Shown piece by piece: positions 51,337 through 60,505 of a stretch of 64,000 nt of DNA. Numbering within the stretch: the first letter of the stretch is position 1; every line of letters starts with the position of its first letter. Under the pieces are notes generated by a model, which was not told the DNA's origin, made no database searches, and worked only from the letters and a program-made list of their open reading frames with translations. The position numbers and the translations under genes are program-made. Origin of the DNA: JBFGCT01 sp963825565 (GTDB lineage Bacteria; Actinomycetota; Acidimicrobiia; Acidimicrobiales; Ilumatobacteraceae); assembly GCA_963825565.1 (NCBI GenBank), contig CAWGTW010000012.1, positions 248,001 to 312,000 on the forward strand, read 5' to 3'.

Positions 51337-51342
51337 GTCGCG

Positions 51343-51348
51343 AACCTA
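51343..51348 (-). promoter_or_regulatory. -10 box of the carbonic anhydrase gene (TAGGTT)
   Basis: TAGGTT on the minus strand, six bases before the GTG at 51336. Confidence 0.5.
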
Positions 51349-51612
51349 CGCGCTCGGCAGCGGCCGATGCTCGACGTACGACGAAATTCGCGCCGAGCGA
51401 CCGCGGCGGACGACGGCTCGCGTGACCGCCGTCCGCCGGTGCTCGGGTCGTGGCCCGGACCGGTGACGGGTCGGCGCACGTGTGCGACGATCCCGCCGGC
51501 GCGCGGCGCGCGACATGAGCGGTCCGGTCGATGTGGCACCCCATCGCTACCGTGAGGCACACCGACGCTCCCCTGGCATGAAGCATCACCGCTGTTCCCG
51601 AGGAGAAGTCCC

Positions 51613-52047
51613 ATGTCCAAGTCCTGTGCGGCCCACCGCTTGCCCCGCGCCCGGATCGACCCGATCGATTCCGAACCGGTCGCGCTCTCCATGATCGCCC
51701 ACATGATGGCCCGGCCCGCCGAACCCGAAACGATCGCCCTCCTCCTCGACGATCAGCGCCGCGGGCTGACCGTGCTCGTCGTCAGCGGCACCGAGCGGCC
51801 GGACGCGATGTTCGACGTCATCGACCTGATCGCCGACGCATACGCGCGCGACGACGAGGTCGGTGCGGTGGTCCTCGCATCGGTGCGACCGGGCGGAGCG
51901 ATCGACGACGCCGACATCGACCGCTGGCTCGAGGCGAGCGACGTGCTCGCCGATCGTGGCGTCGAGCTCGTCGAGTGGTTCGTCATCGGTGCCGACGTCG
52001 GCTGCCCCCGCGACCGACTCGCCGAACCGCCACGGTGGAGCTCGTGA
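51613..52047 (+). CDS. hypothetical alpha/beta protein, 144 aa
   Basis: A cytoplasmic protein with alternating strands and helices: ETIALLLDDQRRGLTVLVVS, then VIDLIADAYARDDEVGAVVL and WLEASDVLADRGVELVEWFV. The central pattern faintly recalls JAB/RadC-like folds, but the metal-binding His-x-His is absent, so I do not assign it. GAGGAG about nine bases before the ATG supports the start. It converges with DUF4031, only 3 bp between stop codons. Confidence 0.65.
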   Translation: MSKSCAAHRLPRARIDPIDSEPVALSMIAHMMARPAEPETIALLLDDQRRGLTVLVVSGTERPDAMFDVIDLIADAYARDDEVGAVVLASVRPGGAIDDADIDRWLEASDVLADRGVELVEWFVIGADVGCPRDRLAEPPRWSS

Positions 52048-52050
52048 GGA

Positions 52051-52338
52051 TCATCGGTCCGCGCCGAGTCGAGCTCTGCGCTCGGCCGGCGAGAGCCGCA
52101 GGCCGGCCCCGCGCAGGCGTCGCACCAGCTCACGGCTCTCGACCTCGATCGCCCCCGCGTCGACCAATCCCGCCCGGTACTCCTCGGGCACGTCGTAATG
52201 ATCGCCCTGGAACCCCCGGCGAGGGATGCCGACGGCATCGGCGAAGTCGTGCAACTCCTCGTACGACTCGTCGCTGACGAGATGGCACCACCTGCGCTCG
52301 CGCCACCACCAGCGCGCTTCGTCGATGAGGATCGTCAC
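52051..52338 (-). CDS. DUF4031 family protein
   Basis: 95 aa. The family core is clear: VTILIDEARWWWRERRWCHL at the N-terminus, then SYEELHDFADAVGIPRRGF, QGDHYDVPE, and a C-terminal RELVRRLRGAGLRL. Function unknown; the WRERRWCHL and DHYD motifs suggest a nucleic-acid or metal site. The GTG start at 52338 has CACGCT, a one-base variant of the -10 box, seven bases upstream. It is divergent from the HD-domain gene, and the two promoters touch. Confidence 0.8.
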   Translation of the reverse strand: MTILIDEARWWWRERRWCHLVSDESYEELHDFADAVGIPRRGFQGDHYDVPEEYRAGLVDAGAIEVESRELVRRLRGAGLRLSPAERRARLGADR

Positions 52339-52364
52339 GGCCGACAGCGTGGCACACTGGCTTC

Positions 52365-52409
52365 GTGCACGTTCGCTCGGGCCGCCGTCTCCTGCAGGGC
52401 AGGCGATGA
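52365..52409 (+). CDS. possible leaderless 14-aa ORF coupled to the HD-domain gene
   Basis: GTG at 52365 lies six bases after CACACT. The frame encodes VHVRSGRRLLQGRR, and its TGA overlaps the next ATG as ATGA. That gives a leaderless micro-ORF translationally coupled to the HD gene, which itself has only a weak Shine-Dalgarno. Confidence 0.35.
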   Translation: MHVRSGRRLLQGRR

Positions 52410-53044
52410 CCGAGCACGCGATCGAGTTGCTCGTCGCGTGGCAACGCCACGTGTCCGCCGACACCGCGCTGCTCGATCGGCTCGTCGCCCGACACCGAGA
52501 GCGCCACCGGCGCTATCACGGTGTCGCCCATCTCGTCTCGGTGCTGCGCGACGCCCTCGAGCTGGCCGGCGACGAGCACCCGGACGACACCGGCGCCGTC
52601 ATCGCTGCGGCGTTCTACCACGACGCGATCTACGAGCCGACCGCGCCGGCCAACGAGCGTGCGTCGGCGCGGCTGGCCACTCGCGACCTGACCGCGCTGC
52701 ACTGGGCCGGCGCCCGCGTCGCCCGCGTCGCGGCGATGATCGAGGCGACCGGCACCTACCTCGACGACGCGGCCCCGGACTCGCTCGACGTCGACACGGC
52801 GGTACTGCTCGACGCCGACCTGGCGATCCTGGCCGCCGAGCCCGCCGCCTACGAGCAGTACGTGCAGGCGGTTCGCGCCGAGTACCGACACCTCGACGAC
52901 GACGAGTGGCGTGCGGGCCGGACACGGGTCGTGCAGACGCTCGCGGGCCGCGCCCCGCTCTACCGGACCGGGTCGGCACAACGCCGTTGGGAGCACCACG
53001 CCCGCGCCAACCTCGCGGCGGAGCTCGCAACGCTCACCGGTTGA
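52406..53044 (+). CDS. HD-superfamily predicted metal-dependent phosphohydrolase
   Basis: 212 aa. Compact HD-domain protein of the kind annotated as predicted metal-dependent HD superfamily phosphohydrolase: HRERHRRYHGVAHLVSVLRD (first His), AAAFYHDAIY (the HD pair) and a later LLDADLAIL (Asp). The substrate is probably a nucleotide or similar phosphate ester. Longer in-frame starts exist but overlap the divergent DUF4031 gene; the ATG at 52406, overlapping the stop of a 14-codon ORF, is the most economical. Confidence 0.82.
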   Translation: MTEHAIELLVAWQRHVSADTALLDRLVARHRERHRRYHGVAHLVSVLRDALELAGDEHPDDTGAVIAAAFYHDAIYEPTAPANERASARLATRDLTALHWAGARVARVAAMIEATGTYLDDAAPDSLDVDTAVLLDADLAILAAEPAAYEQYVQAVRAEYRHLDDDEWRAGRTRVVQTLAGRAPLYRTGSAQRRWEHHARANLAAELATLTG

Positions 53045-53155
53045 GGGACCCGTCCGGATCGCCACCGCCCGGCCGATCGCCCGACGAATCCTCCCCGATC
53101 TGCAGGGCGACGATGGTGGCCGTCGTCGCCCCGGCCGACGGTCGGCGCTGCGACC

Positions 53156-54472
53156 TCAGGAGCCGGCCACCGGCGACGGCGCAGGTGCCGCACCGTCGTA
53201 GCTCGTCGGCAGGACGACCGCGTCCACCGCCTCCCGAGGGGCCGCCGATGTCGAGCGTTCGAGCACGGCGTAAGCAGTGATCGCCGCGGTGGCGACGACA
53301 CCCATCAGCACGATCGCCTGGTGCAGGCCGATGACCTCGGCGAGCAGCCCGAGCGGGGCGGCAGCGATGCCGAACCCGGCGAAGCTGAGCATCGTCAACG
53401 ACTGCACCCGGCCCTGGTGGCTGTCCTCGGTCATGCCGAGCGCCATCGTGCTGGACAGCGACTGGAAGCCGGTCGTCCCGCCGCCGACGACGGCGACGGC
53501 CAGGAAGGCGATCCCGAAGCTGGGCGCGAGGCCGAACGCGATCACCCCACCACCGAACACGAGGCCCGACACGACCATCAGCCTCCACGCAGCCGGGCCG
53601 TCCGCCCGGCTGGCGACGCCGAGGGCGACCACCACGGCGCCGATCGAACTGGCGGTGTACAGCAGGCCGACGTACCCGTCGGTCAAGCCGAACGTGCCCT
53701 TGACGAGCGCAGGGACGAACGCGACGTAATTGAACCCGAACATGATCGCGATCGCCGAGAACACGACCAGCCGGCGCAGCGGGGGTCGAGCCCGGACGTA
53801 GCGCACGCCATCGGCGATCTCGGCGAGTGGGCGCGCCGGGGGGAGCCCGCTCGGGACGGCGCGTTCCGGGCACCGGAGCAGCGATGCGAGCGCCAGTGCC
53901 GACAGCGCGGCCGAGACGAGGTAGGCGCCGCCGATTCCGAAGAACGCGAGGCCGGCCAGCGCGCCGGCGAGCGACGGCGCGAACACCCGCGTGCCGTTCA
54001 TGCTGACCATCGACAACGTGATCGCGTTGCCGAGTTGCTCCCGGCCGACGATCTCGGAGGTGAAGGCCATGCGCGCCGGCCCGTAGAACCCGAACGCGGT
54101 TCCCTGGATCAGCGACGCGACGAGCAGCATCCACAGCTCGACGACATCGGTCAGCACGGCCAGCCCCATCCCCGCCGCCCCGACGAGCAGCGCGGTCTGG
54201 CTGACGAGCATCACCCGTCGCTTGGGCAGGCGGTCGGCGGCGACGCCGCCGAGCGGGGTGGCCACCAGCATCGCCAGGCCGAAGCAGAGGTAGACCAGCC
54301 CGAGCGCACCCTCGCGCCCGGTGAGGTCCCATGCCAGCACGCCACGCAGGAGAAACTGCATCTGGACCGCCATGAACGAGAACGTCCCGGCCCACCACAG
54401 CCGGCGGTAGTCGACGATCGCCAGCGACGAAAACGCACTGCTGGTCCGTCCGGGCGATCGAGGCACCCTCAC
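53156..54472 (-). CDS. major facilitator superfamily transporter
   Basis: 438 aa, twelve predicted helices. The MFS loop motif after helix 2 reads GGVAADRLPKRRVM, and a related loop sits in the second half (VASRADGPAAWRLM). The general layout resembles actinobacterial efflux proteins of the enterobactin/macrolide exporter type. GTG start at 54472. No clear partner gene; the substrate cannot be predicted. A C-terminal tail of about 30 residues (VDAVVLPTSYDGAAPAPSPV) is hydrophilic. Confidence 0.87.
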   Translation of the reverse strand: MRVPRSPGRTSSAFSSLAIVDYRRLWWAGTFSFMAVQMQFLLRGVLAWDLTGREGALGLVYLCFGLAMLVATPLGGVAADRLPKRRVMLVSQTALLVGAAGMGLAVLTDVVELWMLLVASLIQGTAFGFYGPARMAFTSEIVGREQLGNAITLSMVSMNGTRVFAPSLAGALAGLAFFGIGGAYLVSAALSALALASLLRCPERAVPSGLPPARPLAEIADGVRYVRARPPLRRLVVFSAIAIMFGFNYVAFVPALVKGTFGLTDGYVGLLYTASSIGAVVVALGVASRADGPAAWRLMVVSGLVFGGGVIAFGLAPSFGIAFLAVAVVGGGTTGFQSLSSTMALGMTEDSHQGRVQSLTMLSFAGFGIAAAPLGLLAEVIGLHQAIVLMGVVATAAITAYAVLERSTSAAPREAVDAVVLPTSYDGAAPAPSPVAGS

Positions 54473-54572
54473 ACTCTGCCGTATCGTTGCGCGATCAAGT
54501 AACTCTGCTGGTGTGGCATGTGTCGGTCGCCGGCGGGAATAGCCGATGTCGCAGCGGGGTTCCGGGCATGGC

Positions 54573-54713
54573 TCAGCCGACCGGGCGGCGGCGGCGGACG
54601 CGCAGCGGCGTCATCGCCGGGCGCAGTGGCCGTGCGGCGCGCACCATCCCGACTCCGCCGAGGATCGCAAGGGCGGTGAGCGCGGTGAGGAGCACGCCCG
54701 CACCGTATCGCAT
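54573..54713 (-). CDS. possible small membrane protein, 46 aa
   Basis: From the ATG at 54713 the minus strand encodes MRYGAGVLLTALTALAILGG, a clear single membrane helix, and then an Arg-rich tail of about 20 residues ending RRRRPVG. TTGACA at 54731-54736 on the minus strand could be a -35 element, but the -10 region is poor. Divergent from DUF3039. Real only if conserved in relatives. Confidence 0.35.
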   Translation of the reverse strand: MRYGAGVLLTALTALAILGGVGMVRAARPLRPAMTPLRVRRRRPVG

Positions 54714-54743
54714 CGCCGACGGCTTGGCGTGTCAAGATTGGGT

Positions 54744-55034
54744 ATGTCCGATCTGGTCACGACCCCAATCGCCGACGTCGATCTGGACACCGACGAGGAA
54801 ACGCAGACCGGCGAGCCGACCGCCGCCCACATCGTCAAGGTCAAGCGCGGGGAGAGCGCGGCGGCGGTCGTGCTCGAAGCGCGCATCAACGGCACGCCGG
54901 TCGAGGCACTGTGCGGGTTCGTGTGGGTGCCATCACGCGACCCCAGGCAACTGCCCGTGTGCGAGCAGTGCAAAGGCATCTACGAGATGTACCGGGCGGT
55001 CAACGGCGGCCTGCGCGACACGCCGTACGACTGA
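54744..55034 (+). CDS. DUF3039 family protein
   Basis: 96-aa actinobacterial family: an acidic N-terminus, AHIVKVKRGESAAAVVLEA, then ALCGFVWVPSRDPRQLPVC and CEQCKGIYE. The three Cys residues (LCG, CEQC) look like a small zinc site, although the family role is unknown. The ATG at 54744 is the conserved start; upstream frames are unrelated. The Nudix gene begins three bases after its stop, so the two form an operon. Confidence 0.85.
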   Translation: MSDLVTTPIADVDLDTDEETQTGEPTAAHIVKVKRGESAAAVVLEARINGTPVEALCGFVWVPSRDPRQLPVCEQCKGIYEMYRAVNGGLRDTPYD

Positions 55035-55037
55035 ACG

Positions 55038-55523
55038 ATGCCCGAACTGCGCATCCGTCGGGCGGTACGTGCGGTGTTGTTGACCCCGCGCTCGGACGTG
55101 CTGCTCGTGCGCTTCGAATTCCCCACCCGCACCGTGTGGGCACTGCCCGGCGGCGGGCTCGAGCCCGACGAGGACCACGTGCGTGCCCTGCACCGCGAAC
55201 TCGACGAGGAGGTCGGCATCACCGACGCGGTGATCGGACCCCATGTCTGGAACCGCGAGCACATCATCCCCCATGAAGACGGGCGCTGGGACGGGCAGCG
55301 GGACCGCTACTACCTGGTGCCGGTCGCCGAACGCTTCGAGCCGCGCCCGTCGCTCACCTGGGAACAACTCCGCGCCGAGCGGATGCACGAGATCCGCTGG
55401 TGGTCCCTGGAGGAGGTCGAGGCGCGCACGGCGACGCACTTCGCGCCCGGCCGCCTCCCCGGACTGCTTCGCGCCCTCGTCACCGACGGCCCGCCCGCCT
55501 CGCCGATCGACACCGGGGTGTGA
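55038..55523 (+). CDS. Nudix hydrolase
   Basis: 161 aa. A full Nudix box, with GG in LPGGGLEPDEDHVRALHREL followed by DEEVGI (about 37-60), matches GX5EX7REUXEEXGU. The N-terminus RRAVRAVLLTPRSDVLLVRF and the C-terminal MHEIRWWSLEEVEA are typical of housekeeping pyrophosphohydrolases that clean damaged nucleotides or sugar nucleotides. It starts three bases after DUF3039. Confidence 0.9.
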   Translation: MPELRIRRAVRAVLLTPRSDVLLVRFEFPTRTVWALPGGGLEPDEDHVRALHRELDEEVGITDAVIGPHVWNREHIIPHEDGRWDGQRDRYYLVPVAERFEPRPSLTWEQLRAERMHEIRWWSLEEVEARTATHFAPGRLPGLLRALVTDGPPASPIDTGV

Positions 55524-55638
55524 CGCCAGTGGAACCACGCCGACGGTCCGCTCGTGTCGTCCTGCGGTTCGCCCGGCGGCGGTTCGACCGGCCCGAGGTT
55601 CGAAATCGGTCACGACGAAACGTGGAAGGGTAGGAGAC

Positions 55639-56823
55639 ATGCGGATCACCGGCTGCACCACGTTCGTGATCGGGAACCCTCCACCCCACTTCGGCGGGCG
55701 GTACTTCATCGTCGTCAAGCTCACGACCGACACCGGCATCGTCGGGTACGGGGAGATCTACGCGGCGACGGTCGGACCGCACACGATCGCAACGATGGTC
55801 GACGACATCGCCGGGCGCTGGGTGATCGATCACGACCCGAACCGGATCGAACTGCTGTGGCGGCGGATCTACTCGAGCGGCTACTCGCTTCGGCCCGACC
55901 CGACGCTCGTCGGCATCCTGAGCGGCGTCGAGATCGCCTGCTGGGACATCGTCGGCAAGGACGCCGGCAAGCCGATCGCCGACCTGCTCGGCGGCCGCGT
56001 CCACGACCGGTTGCGCACCTACACGTACCTGTACCCGACCGACGATCGGCCCGACGTCTACATCGAGCCCGATCAGGCAGCAGCGCAGGCGGCGTTCGAG
56101 GTCGAGCGGGGGTTCACCGCGGTCAAGTTCGACCCGGCCGGCCCGTACACCGCGTTCGACGGGCACCAGCCGAGCCTCGACGACATCGGGCGGTCGGTGG
56201 CGCTGACCGCGGCGGTGCGCGAGGCGGTCGGGACGCGGGCCGATCTGCTGTTCGGCACCCACGGCCAGTTCACTGCGGCGGGGGCGATCCGCCTCGCCCG
56301 TCACCTCGAGCCGTTCGACCCGCTGTGGTTCGAGGAACCGACGCCGCCCGATCAGCCGGCGGAGATGGCCCGGGTCGCCCGCCAGACGACGATCCCGATC
56401 GCCACGGGGGAACGGCTGACGACCATCACCGAGTTCGCCGCCCTCGCCCGCCATCAGGCAGCGGCGATCTGGCAGCCGAACCTCGGGCGGTGCGGTGGGA
56501 TCCTGGCAGCGAAGAAGATCGCGGCGATCGCCGAGGCGGCGGGCTGCCAGGTCGCGCCGCACCTCTACTCCGGCCCGATCCTCGGGGCGGCCAACATCGC
56601 GCTCGCCGCCACATTGCCGAACCTGCTGATCATCGAGGGGATCCAGAACTGGTCGGGCTTCCACGCCGACCTGCTGACCACGCCGGTGCGGTGGGAGGCC
56701 GGGTACGTGATCCCGTCTCGCGAGCCGGGCCTCGGCACCGAGCTCAACGAAGAGGTCGCCCGCGCCCACCCCTACACCGGCCCCGACCTCCACCTGTCGA
56801 TGCACCCCGATCCGATCTACTGA
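55639..56823 (+). CDS. enolase-superfamily (mandelate racemase/muconate lactonizing) enzyme
   Basis: 394 aa. Capping domain (about 1-120), then a TIM barrel. Landmarks: AVKFDPAGPYTAFDG (Lys-x-Asp region at the end of strand 2), LLFGTHGQF where the first metal ligand is expected, LWFEEPTPPDQP (Glu), ATGERLTT (Glu) and VAPHLYSGP (His). The pattern is that of acid-sugar dehydratases and cycloisomerases such as galactonate or galactarolactone enzymes; the exact substrate needs alignment. TAGGAG five bases before the ATG fixes the start. Confidence 0.87.
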   Translation: MRITGCTTFVIGNPPPHFGGRYFIVVKLTTDTGIVGYGEIYAATVGPHTIATMVDDIAGRWVIDHDPNRIELLWRRIYSSGYSLRPDPTLVGILSGVEIACWDIVGKDAGKPIADLLGGRVHDRLRTYTYLYPTDDRPDVYIEPDQAAAQAAFEVERGFTAVKFDPAGPYTAFDGHQPSLDDIGRSVALTAAVREAVGTRADLLFGTHGQFTAAGAIRLARHLEPFDPLWFEEPTPPDQPAEMARVARQTTIPIATGERLTTITEFAALARHQAAAIWQPNLGRCGGILAAKKIAAIAEAAGCQVAPHLYSGPILGAANIALAATLPNLLIIEGIQNWSGFHADLLTTPVRWEAGYVIPSREPGLGTELNEEVARAHPYTGPDLHLSMHPDPIY

Positions 56824-56929
56824 CGCCCACCCGAACTCGCGCCGCGCAATGGGCCGAGCGCAACGTGCCGCGGACGATTCGCGATCGGGGCCGGGCGTGC
56901 TGGGGTACTGGGGATGCTGGGCCATGGGG

Positions 56930-59900
56930 TCAGCGGAAGTCGCGAGACGTCGGGTTGCCGGGGACGGGGAGGGGCGCGAGGTGCTCGGCGACGACGTTGA
57001 CCACACCCTCGCTCCGTTCGAGACGGCCCCGGATCAACATCGCCGCCGCCTCGCGAGCGACCCGGCGGAACCGAGCCCAGCAGCCCTTGGAAACGACCAC
57101 GTTGATCAACCCGGTCTCGTCCTCCAGGCTGAGGAACGTCGTCCCCCCGGCGGTCATCGGCCGCTGGCGGTGGGTCACCACGCCGGCGACGTGGACGATC
57201 GAGCCCGGCTCGGGGTCCCACAGCTCGAGCGCGGTGAGCACCCCGAGCTCGGTGAGCCGGTCGCGGACGAAGATCGTCGGATGGCCTTCCGGCGACACCC
57301 CGGTCGCCCACAGGTCGGCGACCGCCTCCTCGACCGGGCTCATCCCCGGCAACCGCGGCGCATCGGCCCCGGTGACCACTCCCGCCAGCCGGCCGGGACG
57401 GGACTGGGCGGTGGCACCGACGGTCCACAGCGCCATCCGTCGGTCGAGCCCGAAGCACTCGCCGAACAGCCCGGCGGTCGCCATCGCCTCGAGCTGGACG
57501 AGCGTGAGCGACGGCACCCGGCGCACCAGTTCCTCGGTGTCGGTGTACCGGCCACCGGCGACCCTGACCGCCTCGATCTCGTCGGCCAGATCGGCTCCGA
57601 CGCCGCGCACCGACGAGAGCCCGAGCCGGACCGCCATCCCACCGTCGGACTCCGGACACGGCTCCAGCGTCGCCCCCGACCGCGAGGCGTTGAGGTCGGG
57701 GGTCTTGACGACGACCCCGTGGCGGCGGGCGTCCTGGACCAGCGTGTGCGGCGACCAGAACCCCATCGGCTGGGCGTTGATCAGCGCCGCGCAGAACGCC
57801 GCCGGTTCGTAGTGCTTGATCCACGACGACGCGTACACCAGGTAGGCAAAACTCACCGAGTGCGACTCCGGGAATCCGTAGTTGGCGAACGCCTTCATCT
57901 TCGTGTACAGCTCGTCGGCCACCGCGCCGACGATCCCCCGCTCGGCCATCCCGGCGTACAGCCGCTCCTTGAGCCGCTCCATCCGCCGCGCCGAGCGCTT
58001 CGACCCCATCGCCTGGCGCAGCTCGTCCGACTCGGCGGCGCTGAACCCGGCGACGTCGATCGCCATCTGCATCAGCTGCTCCTGGAACAGCGGCACGCCG
58101 AGCGTCTTGGCCAGCGAGTTCTCGAGCAGCGGGTGGAGGTAGGTGACCGGCTCAAGCCCGTTGCGCCGCCGGATGTACGGGTGGACCGACCCGCCCTGGA
58201 TCGGGCCGGGCCGGATCAGCGCGACCTCGACGACCAGATCGTAGAACTTGCGGGGCTTGAGGCGGGGCAGGGTCGCCATCTGGGCTCGTGACTCGATCTG
58301 GAAGACGCCGACCGTGTCGGCCCGGCACAACATTGCGTAGACCTCGTCGTCCTGGGGGATCGTCGCCAGGTTGACCTCGTAGCCGCGGTGCTCGCGGATC
58401 AGGTCGACCGCGTAGTGCAGCGCGGACAGCATCCCGAGTCCGAGCAGGTCGAACTTGACGAGGCCGGTCGCCGCGCAGTCGTCCTTGTCCCACTGGAGCA
58501 CCGAGCGCCGGTCCATCCGACCCCACTCGACCGGGCACACCTCGATCACCGGCCGGTCGCAGATCACCATGCCGCCGGAGTGGATGCCCAGATGGCGCGG
58601 CGAGTCCTCGACCTGGCGCGCGAGCTCGAGCACGGCGGCCGGGATCGAACAGTCGCCCCCCGACGCGGCCGGCGAAGCGCCCGGAGGCGCCACCGTGCCG
58701 GACCCGTACGTCCCCGCACGCCCCGGCCCGGTCTGCTCGGCGATCGTGTCGGCGATCGTGCCCCAGGCATCGACCTGCTTGGACCAGGCATCCTGCTGAC
58801 CGACCTCGTAGCCCAGCGCCTTGGCCATGTCGCGAACCGCCGACCGCGAGCGGTACGTGATCACGTTGGCGACCTGGGCGGTGTGGTGACGCCCGTAGCG
58901 CTCGTACACGTACTGGATCACCTCCTCGCGCCGGTCGCTCTCGATGTCGATGTCGATGTCGGGCGGGCCGTCGCGCTCGGGCGACAGGAACCGCTCGAAC
59001 AGCAGACCGAGCGAGACCGCGTCGGCAGCGGTGATCCCGAGGGCGTAGCAGACCGCCGAGTTCGCCGCGCTCCCCCGCCCCTGGCAGAAGATGTTCGCCC
59101 GGCGGCAGAACTCGACCAGGTCCCAGACGATCAGGAAGTACCCGGCGAACCCGAGCTGCTCGATCAGCGCCAGCTCGTGGTCGATCGTCTGCCACGCCCG
59201 CGCCCGCAGCGAGAGGTCCTCCACCACACCGGCGGCCTCGGAGGCGGAGCGGGGACGATCCCCGTACCGGCGGCGGGCGCCCTCGGCGGTCAGGTGGCGG
59301 AGGTACCCCATCTCGTCCATCGCCGACCCGTCCGATCCGGTCGGGCACGGGAACGGCGGCAGGTTCGGCGCGACCAGTGCGAGATCGAACGCCGCAGCCC
59401 GACCGACCTCAGCGGCCCGCTCGACCACCCCCGGATAGCGGGCGAACCGCCGAGCCTGCTCGGCACCCGATCGGAGATGGGCACCCGACGCCGCCGGGAG
59501 CCACGGGTCGATCTCGTCGAGGCTGCGCCGGGCACGCACCGCAGCCACGGCGGTCGCCAGGTTGCGTTGGGCGGGTGTGGCGTAGTGCACGTTGTTGGTG
59601 GCGACGCAGCCGACCCCTTCCCGCGCGGCCAGTTCGGCGAGGGCGTCGTTGCGCGCCGAGTCGAGCGGATCGCCGTGGTCCCACAACTCGACCAGCACCC
59701 GATCACGACCGAACGCGGCGACCAGCCGGCAGAGCTCGCGCCGCGCCCGGGCGACGTCGCCGACGGCGAGCGCGGCCGGGACCGCCCCCTTCCGGCAACC
59801 GGTCAGCACCCACCCGTGGCCGGCCACCACCTCGGCCACGTCGTCGAAGGCGAACTGCGGCGCCCCCTTCTCGCCGGCGAGATGACCGAGGCTCAACGCC

Positions 59901-60487
59901 CGGGCGAGGCGGGCATACCCGTCGGGTCCGTCGGCGAGCACCAGCAGGTGGGTACCGGACGGATCGGGTGCGTGGGAGTCGGGGACGCGACCGGTGGCGA
60001 CCTGGGCCTGCGTGTCGGCCTCGGTCAGCGCGACCCGCCCGAGCGGCAGGCGGTCGTCACCCGTCCGCTCGTCGCACCGGTCGTCCAGCAGCGTGACCTC
60101 GGTGCCGAACACGGTGGGGAGGCCGACCGCCCGCGCCGCCTCGGCGAAGCGGACGATCCCGTAGAACCCGTTGTGGTCGGTGATCGCCAACGCCTCGAGC
60201 CCGAGGCGGGCGGCTTCGGTCGCCAGCTCCTCGGGATGCGATGCGCCATCGAGGAACGAGAAGTTCGAATGGCAGTGGAGCTCGGCGTAGGGCACGGTCC
60301 CCGTACCGGCCCTGACACCGTCTGGCGCCTCGTACGGCTGGCGCTTGCGCCCCCACGCCGGACCATCACCACCGGCGTTCCACGACGGGCTCCCCGGCGC
60401 GCGCCCATCGCGGCCCGTGCGGCCCGACAGCGCCGCCTCCAGTTCGCTCCACGACCACGACGGGTTGTTGAACCCCATCGCGTCCAT
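56930..60487 (-). CDS. dnaE2: error-prone DNA polymerase DnaE2
   Basis: 1,185-aa C-family polymerase, the catalytic part of the ImuA'-ImuB-DnaE2 mutasome for translesion synthesis. An N-terminal extension (about 1-65) is followed by the PHP domain (ELHCHSNFSFLDGASHPEEL). The catalytic Asp residues lie in PPDIDIDIESDRREEVI, and LIRPGPIQGGSVHPYIRRR is the polymerase loop. A helix-hairpin-helix region follows, then a C-terminal OB fold (HVAGVVTHRQRPMTAGGTTF). It has no beta-clamp-binding tail, as usual for DnaE2, which relies on ImuB. A LexA-like site overlaps the promoter. The Nudix gene ends 15 bp upstream. Confidence 0.95.
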   Translation of the reverse strand: MDAMGFNNPSWSWSELEAALSGRTGRDGRAPGSPSWNAGGDGPAWGRKRQPYEAPDGVRAGTGTVPYAELHCHSNFSFLDGASHPEELATEAARLGLEALAITDHNGFYGIVRFAEAARAVGLPTVFGTEVTLLDDRCDERTGDDRLPLGRVALTEADTQAQVATGRVPDSHAPDPSGTHLLVLADGPDGYARLARALSLGHLAGEKGAPQFAFDDVAEVVAGHGWVLTGCRKGAVPAALAVGDVARARRELCRLVAAFGRDRVLVELWDHGDPLDSARNDALAELAAREGVGCVATNNVHYATPAQRNLATAVAAVRARRSLDEIDPWLPAASGAHLRSGAEQARRFARYPGVVERAAEVGRAAAFDLALVAPNLPPFPCPTGSDGSAMDEMGYLRHLTAEGARRRYGDRPRSASEAAGVVEDLSLRARAWQTIDHELALIEQLGFAGYFLIVWDLVEFCRRANIFCQGRGSAANSAVCYALGITAADAVSLGLLFERFLSPERDGPPDIDIDIESDRREEVIQYVYERYGRHHTAQVANVITYRSRSAVRDMAKALGYEVGQQDAWSKQVDAWGTIADTIAEQTGPGRAGTYGSGTVAPPGASPAASGGDCSIPAAVLELARQVEDSPRHLGIHSGGMVICDRPVIEVCPVEWGRMDRRSVLQWDKDDCAATGLVKFDLLGLGMLSALHYAVDLIREHRGYEVNLATIPQDDEVYAMLCRADTVGVFQIESRAQMATLPRLKPRKFYDLVVEVALIRPGPIQGGSVHPYIRRRNGLEPVTYLHPLLENSLAKTLGVPLFQEQLMQMAIDVAGFSAAESDELRQAMGSKRSARRMERLKERLYAGMAERGIVGAVADELYTKMKAFANYGFPESHSVSFAYLVYASSWIKHYEPAAFCAALINAQPMGFWSPHTLVQDARRHGVVVKTPDLNASRSGATLEPCPESDGGMAVRLGLSSVRGVGADLADEIEAVRVAGGRYTDTEELVRRVPSLTLVQLEAMATAGLFGECFGLDRRMALWTVGATAQSRPGRLAGVVTGADAPRLPGMSPVEEAVADLWATGVSPEGHPTIFVRDRLTELGVLTALELWDPEPGSIVHVAGVVTHRQRPMTAGGTTFLSLEDETGLINVVVSKGCWARFRRVAREAAAMLIRGRLERSEGVVNVVAEHLAPLPVPGNPTSRDFR

Positions 60488-60489
60488 TG

Positions 60490-60505
60490 TCGAACATGTG
60501 TGCTA
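60490..60505. promoter_or_regulatory. LexA-box-like site upstream of dnaE2
   Basis: TCGAAC-ATGT-GTGCTA: the left half is a perfect Gram-positive/actinobacterial SOS half-site and the right half matches partly (CGAAC-N4-GTnC). It lies three bases before the dnaE2 ATG, where LexA would block transcription. Confidence 0.5.

Noticed and set aside
51349..51612. Small genes in the gap upstream of the carbonic anhydrase gene
   Set aside because: Open frames here are short, Arg-rich and lack promoters or Shine-Dalgarno sequences.
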